A stretch of DNA of 60,557 bases from Pararhodobacter sp. CCB-MM2 (GCF_001691415.1 NZ_LRRR01000028.1:1-60557), one strand, 5' to 3'; positions 1 through 8,315 are shown, counted from the first letter of the stretch. Made by a program: numbers and translations. The notes: a model not told the origin generated them from the sequence alone.

Positions 1-2
1 TC

Positions 3-149
3 GAGAAGGGCTCACCGGAAGGGGCAAACGGGCTTTGCGACGGCCTGACGATCCTTGCGCCGCGGCAGATGATTTGGGTGAGCTATGCGCAAGCCGGGAA
101 TTCCGGAGCCTGCATCGATGATGGTACCTCCGCGATGATCATCCGCTGA
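3..149 (+). CDS. C-terminal end of an unknown protein (cut by window edge)
   Basis: An open frame enters from the left edge and stops with TGA at 147-149, giving about 48 residues. The tail reads as ordinary coding sequence with balanced residues, including an APRQMIWVSYAQAG segment and a single Cys. No family is recognised and no start is visible because the gene begins outside the window. About 100 bp separate it from the next translation start. It could be a chance open frame, since 48 codons is not long at this GC content. Confidence 0.4.
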   Translation, partial: EKGSPEGANGLCDGLTILAPRQMIWVSYAQAGNSGACIDDGTSAMIIR

Positions 150-251
150 CACGGAGGCTGATAGAGGCCGCTTGTCCACAATGGGTCCTGTGCATCGGCG
201 CCCTCGATTGAGGGGTCCTGCAGACCCACTTTGTTATTCAAGGAGATTGCG

Positions 252-332
252 ATGAAGACCTTTGGTTCTACGGCTCTCGCTGAAGCGATCACACTTTCCG
301 CGCCTGCGACTCCCGCACTGGCTGCGCGCTAG
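252..332 (+). other. Short signal-peptide-like ORF with a strong ribosome site, overlapping the deacetylase start
   Basis: ATG at 252 is preceded by AAGGAG (240-245) at ideal spacing, the best ribosome site in this stretch. The frame encodes 26 residues (MKTFGSTALAEAITLSAPAT then PALAAR) and stops at 330-332. The product resembles a Sec signal peptide with an Ala-x-Ala end, but it stops before any mature domain. It overlaps, in another frame, the open frame of the polysaccharide deacetylase. It may be the severed 5' end of another secreted protein gene, or the true start of the deacetylase made out of frame by a small indel. Confidence 0.4.
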
Positions 333-1014
333 CCTTCCCCCCCTGACCATAGGTGGCATCGTGCATCAGGTTCTTCGGGTCGACACAGCTCAGCCATTAT
401 ATTCGTTCACCTTTGATGACGGGCCGGACCCCGAGCTAACGCCTTTCATCCTATCCGCCTTACGTCGTCATCGGGCACGAGCAACATTCTTCGTGGTCGG
501 CGAAAAGGCCCTTCGGTATGCAGACCTGCTTCGCGCGATCGCCGCAGACGGCCATGAGATCGGGAATCATACCTACTCTCACCGGTACTTGGTCAAGCTC
601 TCCGTTGCAGAGATGATGCGAGAGATCACGCTCACGCAGCACATGGTGCTCGATATTTGCGGCGTGACACCCAAGCTTTTCCGGGCTCCTCATGGGCGTC
701 TGACTGACAGCCAACTTGGGGTGATACACAACAACTACGACCTCATGCCGTGCTATTGGTCCATTGATGCGAAGGATTGGCGAGACGACGATAGTGAAGT
801 TATTGCATCGCGTATGATTGAGGGCGTTTCCAGCGGAGATGTCGTCCTGGCGCATGACACAATAGCTTCAAGCGTGGTCGGGAGTGCCGCAGCTATTGCT
901 GCGCTCGCGGCCAGAGGGCTTTCGTCCGTATCCGTGTCTGAATTGCTAAGATGTGGAGGAATCGTCCCTCAACCACGACATAAGCCGGAAAATAGAGAGG
1001 CGCGCTCGGAGTAA
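262..1014 (+). CDS. Polysaccharide deacetylase (NodB-like, carbohydrate esterase 4 family)
   Basis: Predicted metal-dependent hydrolase that removes N- or O-acetyl groups from glycans such as chitin-like oligomers or peptidoglycan. The NodB motifs are in order: TFDDGP (about residue 49), the HTYSH metal site (about 103), RAPHGR (about 141), DAKDW (about 170) and LAHD near the end (about 197). All the usual catalytic and metal positions are therefore present, and 250 residues suits a single-domain member. The start is uncertain. The longest frame begins at TTG 262 without a good ribosome site; GTG 361 is another option just before the domain. A well-placed ATG at 252 is in a different frame. 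No partner genes lie next to it; ccdAB follows about 250 bp downstream. Confidence 0.85.
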   Translation: MVLRLSLKRSHFPRLRLPHWLRASLPPLTIGGIVHQVLRVDTAQPLYSFTFDDGPDPELTPFILSALRRHRARATFFVVGEKALRYADLLRAIAADGHEIGNHTYSHRYLVKLSVAEMMREITLTQHMVLDICGVTPKLFRAPHGRLTDSQLGVIHNNYDLMPCYWSIDAKDWRDDDSEVIASRMIEGVSSGDVVLAHDTIASSVVGSAAAIAALAARGLSSVSVSELLRCGGIVPQPRHKPENREARSE

Positions 1015-1264
1015 TCCCAACAGGCCGCTGCCTATAGCAGATGGGAGGCGATGATGAGGAATGATTGACCGCTACCGCCTGGTCGCCAAGGCCAAGACAT
1101 ACTTCAGTCGACGCTCAACCGGTAGAAATCACGACGTCTCACCTGAGCTTTCCGCGTGAAGATGTCCGCAAACCGTGTTGGCTGCCTGCAGGCGTCAGCG
1201 TTAGAGGCCTTGCGTCAGAGCAGAGGCGGTACATAATGGGGGTATCACAGGGGAGTATGATCGC

Positions 1265-1519
1265 ATGGTATCCCAAACTCGCCGCAAGACGTCTTTGAGC
1301 CTCAATGCCGAAGCGCTCGACGTTGCAAAAGAGCTCGGGGTCAATGTTTCCGCCGTCGCCGAGGCGGCATTGATCAAGGCCGTCGCTGCCGCACGCCGCG
1401 AAAAATGGCTTGCCGACAATGCGGATGCGTTCGCTGCCCAGTCGGACTGGCATGCGCGAAATGGGCACCCTCTGGCTGATATCATCGCGGCCCCAGGAGG
1501 GTCCTCGTGGAGGAGTTGA
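1265..1519 (+). CDS. ccdA: CcdA-type antitoxin
   Basis: Small antitoxin (84 residues) of the type II CcdAB family. The N-terminal part (RKTSLSLNAEALDVAKELGV) has the ribbon-helix-helix DNA-binding character of CcdA. The C-terminal part (WLADNADAFAAQSDWHARNG) matches the acidic, flexible toxin-binding tail. A GGGGAG ribosome site stands 8-9 bp before ATG 1265. The stop overlaps the toxin gene by 13 bp, the usual translational coupling. As in known ccd operons, CcdA and the CcdA-CcdB complex are expected to bind the promoter just upstream and repress transcription. Confidence 0.88.
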   Translation: MVSQTRRKTSLSLNAEALDVAKELGVNVSAVAEAALIKAVAAARREKWLADNADAFAAQSDWHARNGHPLADIIAAPGGSSWRS

Positions 1520-1797
1520 GCCGTTTCGATGTCGCGGAATACAACGGCGTCCTCATGGTTGTGGTGGAAAGCGAACTTCTGCCACCCGACCCGGCAGTCG
1601 TCGTCATCCCACTTCTGGCAGACTACCCTGCGGTGCTGAAGCTAAACCCCGAAATCCGGCATAACGGCAAGCGGCTGATCCTTGCCACGAGGCTGATCGC
1701 GGCTGTTCGGCGCGAGAGTTTGCGCCGAAGCGGAACAGTCGGCGATCAAGGTGATCGCGTCACGAGAGCCGTCGATATCCTCATGTCAGGCGTTTAG
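1507..1797 (+). CDS. ccdB: CcdB-type toxin
   Basis: Predicted toxin of the CcdB/MazF fold (96 residues), whose plasmid F relative poisons DNA gyrase. The family pattern is visible: SRFDVAEY at the start, VVIPLL near residue 33, KLNPEI near 46, ILATRLIAAV and the closing DILMSGV. The GTG start at 1507 is supported by AGGAGG at 1496-1501 and by overlap with the end of ccdA. In the F plasmid protein the last residues Trp-Gly-Ile are needed for gyrase poisoning. Here the end is Ser-Gly-Val, as I recall for alphaproteobacterial homologues, so the target or mode may differ. Confidence 0.87.
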   Translation: MEELSRFDVAEYNGVLMVVVESELLPPDPAVVVIPLLADYPAVLKLNPEIRHNGKRLILATRLIAAVRRESLRRSGTVGDQGDRVTRAVDILMSGV

Positions 1798-1903
1798 TCT
1801 GCACACCCAACACGGATTGCGGACATATCCTTCCGCGTCGTGGTTTGGTGCTGCTTCATTGCCCCTGGAGGCCAGCGCCCCCGGCGGCAATGCGGCAGCA
1901 TTC

Positions 1904-2647
1904 ATGAGGCGCCTGGATTTGACTGAGCTTGTCGACAAAGTTCGTTTCCGTTTCCCGCGACAACGGGAGCACAGAGACCTGATGCCGTCCCTGAAGCACT
2001 TCAACGTGTCTGAAGCCTTCGAAAGAACCTGTGGCCATCCGGAGCACGCGCCGCCAGGTAACAGGCGCTCGATGGAGAACCAGTTGCTCATGCTCAGGCA
2101 GGCGCACGCCGAACGGCCTGAGATTCTCCTTTGGCATGCCTTGGCCATATCCTGCCTCCGCCGAGACACATCTCACACGCCGAAGGCCCGGGCGCTATTC
2201 TTCAAAATCTGGGATGAACAGGCCGAGTGGATGGCGCAGAATCTGAACGGACGGTGGCTTATTTCAGCGCTACAGACGTTCTCGGATCACGGCTGAAACG
2301 CGGCAGAAATCCGTTGCGGCTCGGTTGGCTATGTATACGGCAGTTTGATCAAGATTTATGAATGTGAGATCGCCTCCGCGTACGACCGACGGGAGACTGT
2401 TGGGAAATTTCGAGGTGGGGCGGTTCGAGGCTTGTTCGAGTTCCAGCCGGGCGATGACATCCTATTCAACCTGAACACGTTCGTTGTTTCACAAGGAATA
2501 GAAGCGGGTCCTGCAGGGTTTGCGCTAGCCGGTCTCTTGGCTCAAGTGAAGGAATCAAAAGCGGTCTTCCACCGGTCGGACGCCCTCGCCACTGACCGCG
2601 ACCCAAGCTACTTGGCGTTCATGGGGAAGGCACCTAAAATGAAATAA
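1904..2647 (+). pseudogene. Unknown gene interrupted by an in-frame TGA
   Basis: Two open stretches in the same frame, 1904-2296 and 2297-2647, are separated only by a TGA at 2294-2296. The second half has no good start (TTG 2345) and its coding character begins immediately after the stop (NAAEIRCGSVGYVYGSLIK). The simplest reading is one gene of about 247 residues with a nonsense change, perhaps from TGG or CGA. The first half contains RLDLTELVDKVRFRF and FKIWDEQAEWMAQNLNGRW; the second contains FEFQPGDDILFNLNTFVV. I recognise no domain. Continued production of the first part alone cannot be excluded. Confidence 0.5.
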
Positions 2648-2735
2648 TTAACGGAGCGTCTGCAAAATCTGCGTGTTCTTGTGTGCTCTTCACGCCCGGG
2701 CGCAACGATGAGGGGCGGAGTACTTCGGGGATACG

Positions 2736-3008
2736 GTGGATCTGTCCGGGTTCAGGCCGATGCTGTTCGAGATCGAGCCCAAGGCCGCGTCGCTGAACAT
2801 GCGACTGCCCGTCTTTCTGTTGGACGCGGCGAAAGCCAAGGTCACCTTCCTTGCGCCCGGCATGTGCGCATACTGTTGGCGGCAGATGTCGCACTCCCGA
2901 CGAGACCACCGTCGTGGAGTTTCACCACCTGCGGTATTGGCATCTGAGCAAGCCTTGCGCGTCGTGTCAGCTTGTCTCCGGCTGTGTTGCCAAAGCGAGC
3001 GCTGTTGA
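2736..3008 (+). pseudogene. Possible relic of a small Cys-rich gene
   Basis: One frame from 2736 reads LSGFRPMLFEIEPKAASLN and continues to a CAYCWRQ stretch near 2865. The thread then seems to pass to another frame reading TVVEFHHLRYWHLSKPCASC (about 2911-2970). Together they resemble a single Cys-pair protein broken by a frameshift near 2885. This rests on residue character only; no family is recognised and the call is weak. Confidence 0.22.
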
Positions 3009-3466
3009 GGTGGAGGTGCGCATCAGGCGTCGTGACATCATGCCAACCAGAAGGGAGGGGGTGTGCTCGGTGCGGGACCGTCTTCCTCCCCTTGGACGAC
3101 CAGTCTGCATCTTGATGGGCAGGGTGACTCGGGTGGTAAAAAGATTGTTTAATAAGGGGTTATGGAATTTTTCTCTTGTTAGGCGATCATAAGGGCGGAT
3201 GCCTTCTTGATTGTATGACATTTGGTTCGATCTTTGAGGCATGGGGCGCTGCTGATTATCTGCTGTCCGCGTAGGGTTTCTCCTCCTCCTGAGGCCAAGC
3301 CGAGGCGTCCTTGATGGGATGGGGGTGAGCCCATGTCCTGGCTGTCGAGGTGCTGCGCGTTCAGGAGGATCTGGGCATGGTGGACGGAGTGTTGCCTGCG
3401 CTTTGGGAATGGGTAGAAGGCGAGAGCTGTTGAGTATGAGGTCCAAGCAAAAAGGAACGCTTCCCC
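3009..3466 (+). other. Intergenic region before dxs
   Basis: No convincing gene is seen here. The only long frames are on the minus strand and are shadows of dxs or have unnatural composition. The AT-rich piece at about 3130-3215 is a possible promoter region. An AAAGGA ribosome-like site (about 3451-3456) precedes the dxs GTG. Confidence 0.4.
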
Positions 3467-5383
3467 GTGAATACTCACCCTACCACGCCGCTGCTTGATC
3501 GCGTGCATAGCCCGGCCGACCTGAAGCGCCTTTCGGATGCGCAGCTGAAACAGGTCGCGGACGAGCTGCGGGCCGAGACGATCAGCGCCGTGTCGGAAAC
3601 CGGCGGCCATCTGGGCGCGGGTCTGGGCGTGGTGGAGCTGACCGTCGCGCTGCATGCGGTGTTCGACACGCCGCGCGACCGGCTGATCTGGGACGTCTCG
3701 CACCAATCCTATCCGCACAAGATCCTCACCGGCCGCCGCGACCGCATCCGCACCCTGCGGATGAAGGACGGGCTCTCGGGCTTCACCAAACGCTCGGAAT
3801 CGCCCTACGATCCCTTTGGTGCCGCGCATAGCTCGACCTCGATCTCGGCGGCTGTGGGCTTCAAGGTCGCGCATGACCTCGGCGGCACCCCGGACCCGGC
3901 TCTGGGCGACGCCATCGCGGTGATCGGCGACGGCTCGATGTCCGCCGGCATGGCCTTCGAGGCGATGAACAACGCCGGCCACCTCGGCAAGCGCCTCTTC
4001 GTGATCCTCAACGACAACGAGATGTCGATCGCGCCCCCCACCGGCGCGCTGTCGTCCTATCTGTCCCGCCTCTATGCCGAGAAGCCGCTGCAGGACCTCA
4101 AGGCCGCCGCCAAGGGCGCGCTCGGCCTCTTGCCCTCGCCGCTGCAGGAAGGCGCCAAGCGGGCCAAGGACATGCTCAAGCATATGGCCGTCGGCGGCAC
4201 GATGTTCGAGGAGCTGGGCTTCCACTATGTCGGCCCGATCGACGGGCATGACATGGAGGGGCTGATGTCCGTCCTGCGCACGCTGCATGCGCGCGCCACC
4301 GGGCCGACGCTGATCCATGTGCTGACCAAGAAGGGCAAGGGCTATCGCCCCGCCGAGATGGCTGCCGACAAGGGCCACGCGACCGCCAAGTTCGACGTGA
4401 TCAGCGGCAAGCAGCACAAGGCGCCGTCCAATGCGCCGAGCTACACCAAGGTCTTCGCGCAATCGCTGATCAAGCTGGGTGAGGCCGACGACAAGATCGT
4501 CGCGGTCACCGCTGCCATGCCGGATGGCACGGGCCTCAACCTGTTCGCCGAGCGGTTCCCCAATCGCACCTTCGACGTGGGCATCGCCGAGCAGCATGGC
4601 GTCACCTTCTGTGCCGCCCTCGCCGCCGGAGGGCTGAAGCCCTTCTGCGCGATGTATTCGACCTTCCTGCAGCGTGGCTATGACCAAGTCGTCCATGACG
4701 TCGCCCTGCAGAACCTGCCCGTCCGCTTCGCCATCGACCGCGCCGGTCTGGTGGGCGCCGATGGCGCGACCCATGCCGGCAGCTTCGACGCGGCCTTCCT
4801 TGCCAACCTGCCGAACATGGTGGTGATGGCCGCCGCCGACGAGGCCGAGCTGGTGCATATGGTCGCCACCGCCGCCGCGCATGACGAGGGCCCCATCGCC
4901 TTCCGCTTCCCGCGCGGTGAAGGCGTCGGTCTGGAGATGCCCGAACGTGGCACGCCCCTGGAGATCGGCAAAGGCCGGATGATCCAGGAGGGCCAGCGCG
5001 TGGCGATCCTGTCCTTCGGGACCCGTCTGGCCGAGGTGATGAAGGCCGCCGAGGCGCTGGAGGCCAAGGGCATCACGCCCACCGTCGCCGACGCCCGCTT
5101 CGCCAAGCCGCTGGACCGCGATCTGATCCTGAAACTGGCCGCCGATCACGAGGCGCTGATCACCATCGAAGAGGGCGCGGTCGGCGGCTTCGGCAGCCAT
5201 GTCGCGCATCTGCTGTCGGAAGAGGGCGTGTTCGACACGGGCTTCAAGTTCCGCTCGATGGTGCTGCCCGATGTGTTCATCGATCAGGCCTCGCCCGATC
5301 AGATGTACGAGGCCGCCGGGCTGACCGCCAAGGATATCGAGACGAAGGTTCTCACCCTCCTCGGCGTGGCGCGGATCGGCTGA
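3467..5383 (+). CDS. dxs: 1-deoxy-D-xylulose-5-phosphate synthase
   Basis: Condenses pyruvate and glyceraldehyde-3-phosphate to 1-deoxy-D-xylulose-5-phosphate, the first step of the non-mevalonate isoprenoid pathway; cytoplasmic and thiamine-diphosphate dependent. The 638 residues match the usual family length. The N-terminal region has the substrate-side His in DVSHQSYPHKI and the TPP/Mg motif GDGSMSAGMAFEAMNNAG at about residue 154. The middle transketolase-like domain carries DVGIAEQHG, and the C-terminal domain is complete. The start is GTG at 3467 with an AAAGGA site upstream. No isoprenoid gene lies next to it. Its 3' end occurs again, in pieces, at 7003, 8219 and 10686, showing that a second copy once existed. 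Confidence 0.97.
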   Translation: MNTHPTTPLLDRVHSPADLKRLSDAQLKQVADELRAETISAVSETGGHLGAGLGVVELTVALHAVFDTPRDRLIWDVSHQSYPHKILTGRRDRIRTLRMKDGLSGFTKRSESPYDPFGAAHSSTSISAAVGFKVAHDLGGTPDPALGDAIAVIGDGSMSAGMAFEAMNNAGHLGKRLFVILNDNEMSIAPPTGALSSYLSRLYAEKPLQDLKAAAKGALGLLPSPLQEGAKRAKDMLKHMAVGGTMFEELGFHYVGPIDGHDMEGLMSVLRTLHARATGPTLIHVLTKKGKGYRPAEMAADKGHATAKFDVISGKQHKAPSNAPSYTKVFAQSLIKLGEADDKIVAVTAAMPDGTGLNLFAERFPNRTFDVGIAEQHGVTFCAALAAGGLKPFCAMYSTFLQRGYDQVVHDVALQNLPVRFAIDRAGLVGADGATHAGSFDAAFLANLPNMVVMAAADEAELVHMVATAAAHDEGPIAFRFPRGEGVGLEMPERGTPLEIGKGRMIQEGQRVAILSFGTRLAEVMKAAEALEAKGITPTVADARFAKPLDRDLILKLAADHEALITIEEGAVGGFGSHVAHLLSEEGVFDTGFKFRSMVLPDVFIDQASPDQMYEAAGLTAKDIETKVLTLLGVARIG

Positions 5384-5570
5384 AGGTCTGCCTCGATGCC
5401 AATGCGGGCCGGAATCGCTTGGCTGAGGGGGCCTGCCGTCGGGAGTTCTTTGCGTATTGGAGCAGGCACCCTTACCGTGGTTTGTCGAACCTCTTGAGAG
5501 GTGTGCAGCTACAGCATTCTGGTTGACCGTGGTTTCAACCGGCATGTTCCGCCACCTGAAGCGGGCGGTA
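5361..5570 (+). repeat. dxs tail and downstream segment, copy A of a duplicated region
   Basis: The last 23 bases of dxs and about 40 bases beyond (5361-5427) recur almost unchanged at 7003-7071. A further block (5464-5560) recurs at about 7265-7352. The second block is centred on a 14-bp inverted repeat at 5489-5502 (ACCTCT, TG, AGAGGT), and the same motif is at 7283-7296. The spacer between the two blocks differs in length between copies. This is best read as a segmental duplication that later diverged. Confidence 0.75.
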
Positions 5571-5575
5571 GATCA

Positions 5576-5820
5576 TCAATGGTCATCGCCCGTGAAGAGG
5601 GCGCGGGTGTCGGCAGGGAACTTGAAGCCCTGCCCATCCGGGGCGCGTTCAGCCTTGGTGGGGCATTTGGGCCGGTTGGTATTGATTGCGACGACGCGGA
5701 ACAGTCCATCCTTCGAGTGTAAGGTGCGGCCATAGTCTGAGGGCTCCAGCCCAAGATGAGAGGCGAGACCCTCGAGCGTGGCTTTGTCGGGAAACAGATC
5801 GCGCTGCCCTCTTGGGGCAG
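5576..5820 (-). pseudogene. 5'-truncated fragment of a small conserved-looking protein
   Basis: On the minus strand a frame reads DLFPDKATLEGLASHLGLEP and then SDYGRTLHSKDGLFRVVAIN, NTNRPKCPTKAERAPDG and GFKFPADTRALFTGDDH, ending with TGA at 5576-5578. The sequence has convincing protein character, but upstream it meets an in-frame TAG near 5850 and has no start codon. The 5' end appears to have been lost where the Phd/VapC module begins. I associate the VVAINTNRPK...GFKFP pattern with small unknown proteins in alphaproteobacteria, without a known function. Confidence 0.5.
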
Positions 5821-5838
5821 CGGTTGAAAATCGTTTGT

Positions 5839-5851
5839 ACTTAGTCTAAGT
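5839..5851. promoter_or_regulatory. Palindrome upstream of the Phd/VapC module
   Basis: ACTTAG-T-CTAAGT is a perfect inverted repeat 28 bp before the antitoxin start. Its position fits an operator for autoregulation by the Phd-like antitoxin. This is inferred from symmetry and location only. Confidence 0.45.
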
Positions 5852-5878
5852 TCAGGTCTATGATTGGGGGGTTAGGCG

Positions 5879-6115
5879 ATGCAGATGAATATCGCAGAGG
5901 CCAAGGCCAAGTTATCTGAGCTTGTTGCTGCGGCTGAGCGTGGCGAGGATGTCATCCTCGCTCGCGGCGGGCACCCTGTTGCGCGCATCACGCCCATGGC
6001 CGTGCCCGCTGGCTTGCGCTTTGGTCCCCTGACGGGCCTCGTGCCTGAAGAGAGCGTGCCCGACTTCACCGAACCCATGTCCGAGGATGAGCTGCGAGAG
6101 TGGGGCGCCATTTGA
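5879..6115 (+). CDS. Phd/YefM-family antitoxin
   Basis: Antitoxin of a PIN-type toxin-antitoxin pair, 78 residues. The N-terminal half (MNIAEAKAKLSELVAAAERG, then EDVILARGGHPVARI) is the characteristic Phd/YefM DNA-binding fold. The acidic C-terminal tail (PDFTEPMSEDELREWGAI) is the toxin-neutralising part. A GGGGGG stretch stands 6-11 bp before ATG 5879; ATG 5885 is a second in-frame option. The stop overlaps the toxin start by one base (TGATG). An upstream palindrome may be its operator. Confidence 0.9.
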   Translation: MQMNIAEAKAKLSELVAAAERGEDVILARGGHPVARITPMAVPAGLRFGPLTGLVPEESVPDFTEPMSEDELREWGAI

Positions 6116-6552
6116 TGGCCGAGCTGGTGGTTGACACCCAGATTCTCGCCTGGTGGCTGGTCGGGTCCAGCAAGCTCGTCCCTGAGGCTCGCTATGCTAT
6201 GGAGCAGGCGAGTGCAGTTTATGTTCCGCCTTGCTCACTTCATGAAATCACGTTGAGAGTCCGCAAAGGCAGGTGGCCTGAGATGGAGCCTTTTGCCCCT
6301 GACCTTGATCGCTTATGCATCACGAACGGTTTCAGGGTCGCGCCCTATACGTTGGTGATGGCAATGCTGGCTGGATCGATGGAATGGGACCACGCCGATC
6401 CCTTCGACCGTATGATCGGGGCGACGGCTGTTGATATGGGGTTGCCGCTTGTATCGAGCGACAGCGCCTTCGACGATCTCAATGGCTGGTCGAGATGGAG
6501 AGGGCGGGTCTGGCAGATACCGTCCCCGAAAGATGAGCTGTCTCCTTCTTGA
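6115..6552 (+). CDS. PIN-domain toxin (VapC-like ribonuclease)
   Basis: Predicted Mg-dependent endoribonuclease toxin of 145 residues. The acidic PIN residues are in order: Asp in VVDTQILAWW near the start, Glu in SLHEITLRVRKG (about 43), Asp in DPFDRMIGATAVD (about 95) and Asp in LVSSDSAFDD (about 115). The start at ATG 6115 overlaps the antitoxin stop by one base, which is preferred over an earlier in-frame ATG at 6100 inside the antitoxin gene. The pair sits between the dxs tail and a duplicated RTX fragment, so it probably arrived with the rearrangement. Confidence 0.9.
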   Translation: MAELVVDTQILAWWLVGSSKLVPEARYAMEQASAVYVPPCSLHEITLRVRKGRWPEMEPFAPDLDRLCITNGFRVAPYTLVMAMLAGSMEWDHADPFDRMIGATAVDMGLPLVSSDSAFDDLNGWSRWRGRVWQIPSPKDELSPS

Positions 6553-6586
6553 CCCGAGTAGCCTTGAACCTGCCTTTGATGCGCCC

Positions 6587-6860
6587 TCAGAGGAAATAGA
6601 AGTCCGATGCATCGAGCGCAGAGGCATTCACCCCCTGCACCGTGATGCTCGGCGCGCCCACGGAGATCACGGCGTCGCTGCCGATTTGGTCGATCGACAG
6701 GTTGGCAAAACGCTCCGCGTCGCTGCCACCTGAGACATCCTCGATCAGGATGGTATCGGTGCCGTTCTCGAAATCGACGATGACGTCGCTGCCGTTGGAG
6801 GGGGTGAAGCAGAAGGTGTCGGCCCCGGCCCCGCCGGTGAGTGTATCGTCCCCCGCGCCG
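6587..6860 (-). pseudogene. Duplicated 3' end of the RTX metalloprotease gene
   Basis: The 283 bases at 6578-6860 match 8359-8641 with only a handful of differences. They contain the stop and last ~90 codons of the serralysin-like gene (GDDTLTGGAGADTFCFTPSN through to DFYFL). The frame runs on for about 30 unrelated codons to a chance start near 6955, so this is a fragment, not a gene. The copy ends abruptly at 6860, next to sequence that resembles nothing else in the window. Confidence 0.85.
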
Positions 6861-7002
6861 TCCCCATGCATCGCTTGACGGCAGGACGTCCGATCAACCG
6901 ACTTCAACCCGCTGGTGCCCGATCTGGTCGCAGCGTAACCGAGGCGGAAAACCACTTAGGAAACGCACGGGAACTGTTCAGCCAAACCGAGCCACTTCTC
7001 GG

Positions 7003-7365
7003 TTCTCGGCGTTGCGCGGATCGGCTGAAGGTCTACCTCGATGCCAATGCGGGCCTGAATCGCTTGGCGGAGGCAGCCAGTCTGCTTCGCCGTTCACCGT
7101 CGACGCTGTCACCCCTTGTCATACTCGTCGCCATCTCTTTCCTTGTCGCGGGAGCAGGGGTTCATCGGAACAGTGCGGGTATTTTGGCCACACCTGGCGA
7201 TTGAAAGGCTGAAAGCACAAAAAGCTCCCATCGGGGAGCTTTTTGCGTCTTGAAGCGGATGCGCCTTACCGTGGGTTTCCAGACCTCTTGAGAGGTGCGC
7301 AGCTACAGCATTCTGGTTGATCTTGGTCTCAACCATTAAGTTCCGCCACCTGGAGCTAGTCAGGT
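7003..7365 (+). repeat. dxs tail and downstream segment, copy B
   Basis: 7003-7071 repeats the last bases of dxs with its TGA and 40 bp beyond (compare 5361-5427, about four mismatches). 7265-7352 repeats the second block containing the ACCTCT-TG-AGAGGT inverted repeat. Between the two blocks this copy carries about 150 bp that copy A lacks, including a strong terminator hairpin. Confidence 0.75.
7219..7244. terminator. Rho-independent terminator, symmetrical
   Basis: An 11-bp perfect stem, AAAAAGCTCCC then ATCG then GGGAGCTTTTT, with T-runs on both strands, so it could end transcription from either side. No intact gene abuts it; it is probably left over from a gene lost in the rearrangement. 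Confidence 0.8.
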
Positions 7366-7491
7366 AGATAGCGTAGAGGCTTCCAATTGCAAGTCCGTTC
7401 GTGACCTGCCCCAATGAAGTGGTCCGGTTTCAATCTTAGTGCATGAGGGGTCCTGGCGCTACGGCTGGCGTGGCCGGCGAAGCGGCTCCGG

Positions 7492-7995
7492 ATGGCGGAG
7501 CCGGCCACTGCACAACCTCCGGCGTTGGCGGCCGATAACCGAGTGATGAGTGCGGGCTTGCCGCCGCTGTCCTTCATCGGGGTCGACAAGACCCCCTATA
7601 TTCTCGGCTTGATCGACTTTTACGAGGTTGGCTCGACCGGGGTTCTGGCTGATGTGATAGCGCAGTCCTATGAGACGACTGCTGCGGATTACATCAGATC
7701 CATCACGGTCCAGCGCATACCCCATGTACTGGAGTTGCGCGAGCGCGCCAGCATAACCAAGGCGCTCGCGACTATCTTCCGCGAACGCGTGCCAGATGAT
7801 GGCATTATGAATGTTGTCCTACGCGATTTCCAGCATCTCAATGACCAGGATCGCGACATGTTGGTGGCAATATTGATCGACACAAGCCGCGGGACGACCC
7901 CTGTTTCGGCTTTCCTCTACGGCGTCACAGAGGAAGACATTGTTGTGCGCCATGCGAGAAACAGAGGGTCGCGGCCTGATTCACAAGAATCATAG
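7492..7995 (+). pseudogene. C-terminal fragment of a Fic-family-like protein
   Basis: The open frame matches in character the region that follows the Fic domain in some large Fic/DOC proteins: PPLSFIGVDKTPYILGLIDF, then DVIAQSYETTAADYI, later LNDQDRDMLVAIL and a closing FLYGVTEEDI. The Fic catalytic motif (HPFxxGNGR) is absent, so the 5' part has been lost. The frame extends upstream only to a TGA near 7445, and ATG 7492 is probably accidental. The sequence just before it (7410-7445) has the look of an insertion-sequence edge, but I cannot identify the element. The assignment is from recalled family patterns. Confidence 0.5.
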
Positions 7996-8218
7996 CCCGA
8001 AGACATCTCCCAGCGGGTCCGTCAGGCGCGCGTCTCCGGTCCTGCTATACGGAATATACCAGCCTTGACGCCGGACCGACAACGTCCAGCAACAATCTCA
8101 AAGCCGACACCCGCGACACCATCAGCGAGGACACGACAACCGAACCAATCCGATCGCAGCGGTCAGAACCTGCCAACTTGGTTGACGGCGCAGGACAAGG
8201 TGGTTGACGCTCGACAAC

Positions 8219-8315
8219 GATGAGACGTGCATCGCGAGTGAAGAGGGTGGGGTTGGTGGCTTCGGTGACCCTGTCGCGTAGCTGCTGTCGGAAGAAGACG
8301 TCTTCGATGCGGTGA
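8219..8315 (+). pseudogene. dxs: Relic of a second dxs, upstream piece
   Basis: Translation gives ASEEGGVGGFGDPVA, a stop, then LLSEEDVFDAV. This aligns with dxs residues reading IEEGAVGGFGSHVAHLLSEEGVFDTG (bases about 5150-5240), and the bases also align over most of the stretch. It contains an in-frame TAG and is not functional. The next dxs codons appear only after the metalloprotease gene, at 10686. Confidence 0.75.

Noticed and set aside
3179..5545. A 788-residue open frame on the minus strand across dxs
   Set aside because: It is the antisense shadow of dxs, with His/Gly/Arg-rich unnatural composition; long antisense frames are common in GC-rich coding DNA.
6861..7002. Possible insertion-sequence remnant between the RTX fragment and the dxs tail copy
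   Set aside because: The wording of the sequence is reminiscent of transposase 3' ends, but no reliable frame, inverted repeat or target duplication can be shown.
7405..7447. Possible IS end before the Fic fragment
   Set aside because: TGAAGTGGTCCGGTTTCAA has the look of a terminal repeat, but no partner end or transposase frame is present.
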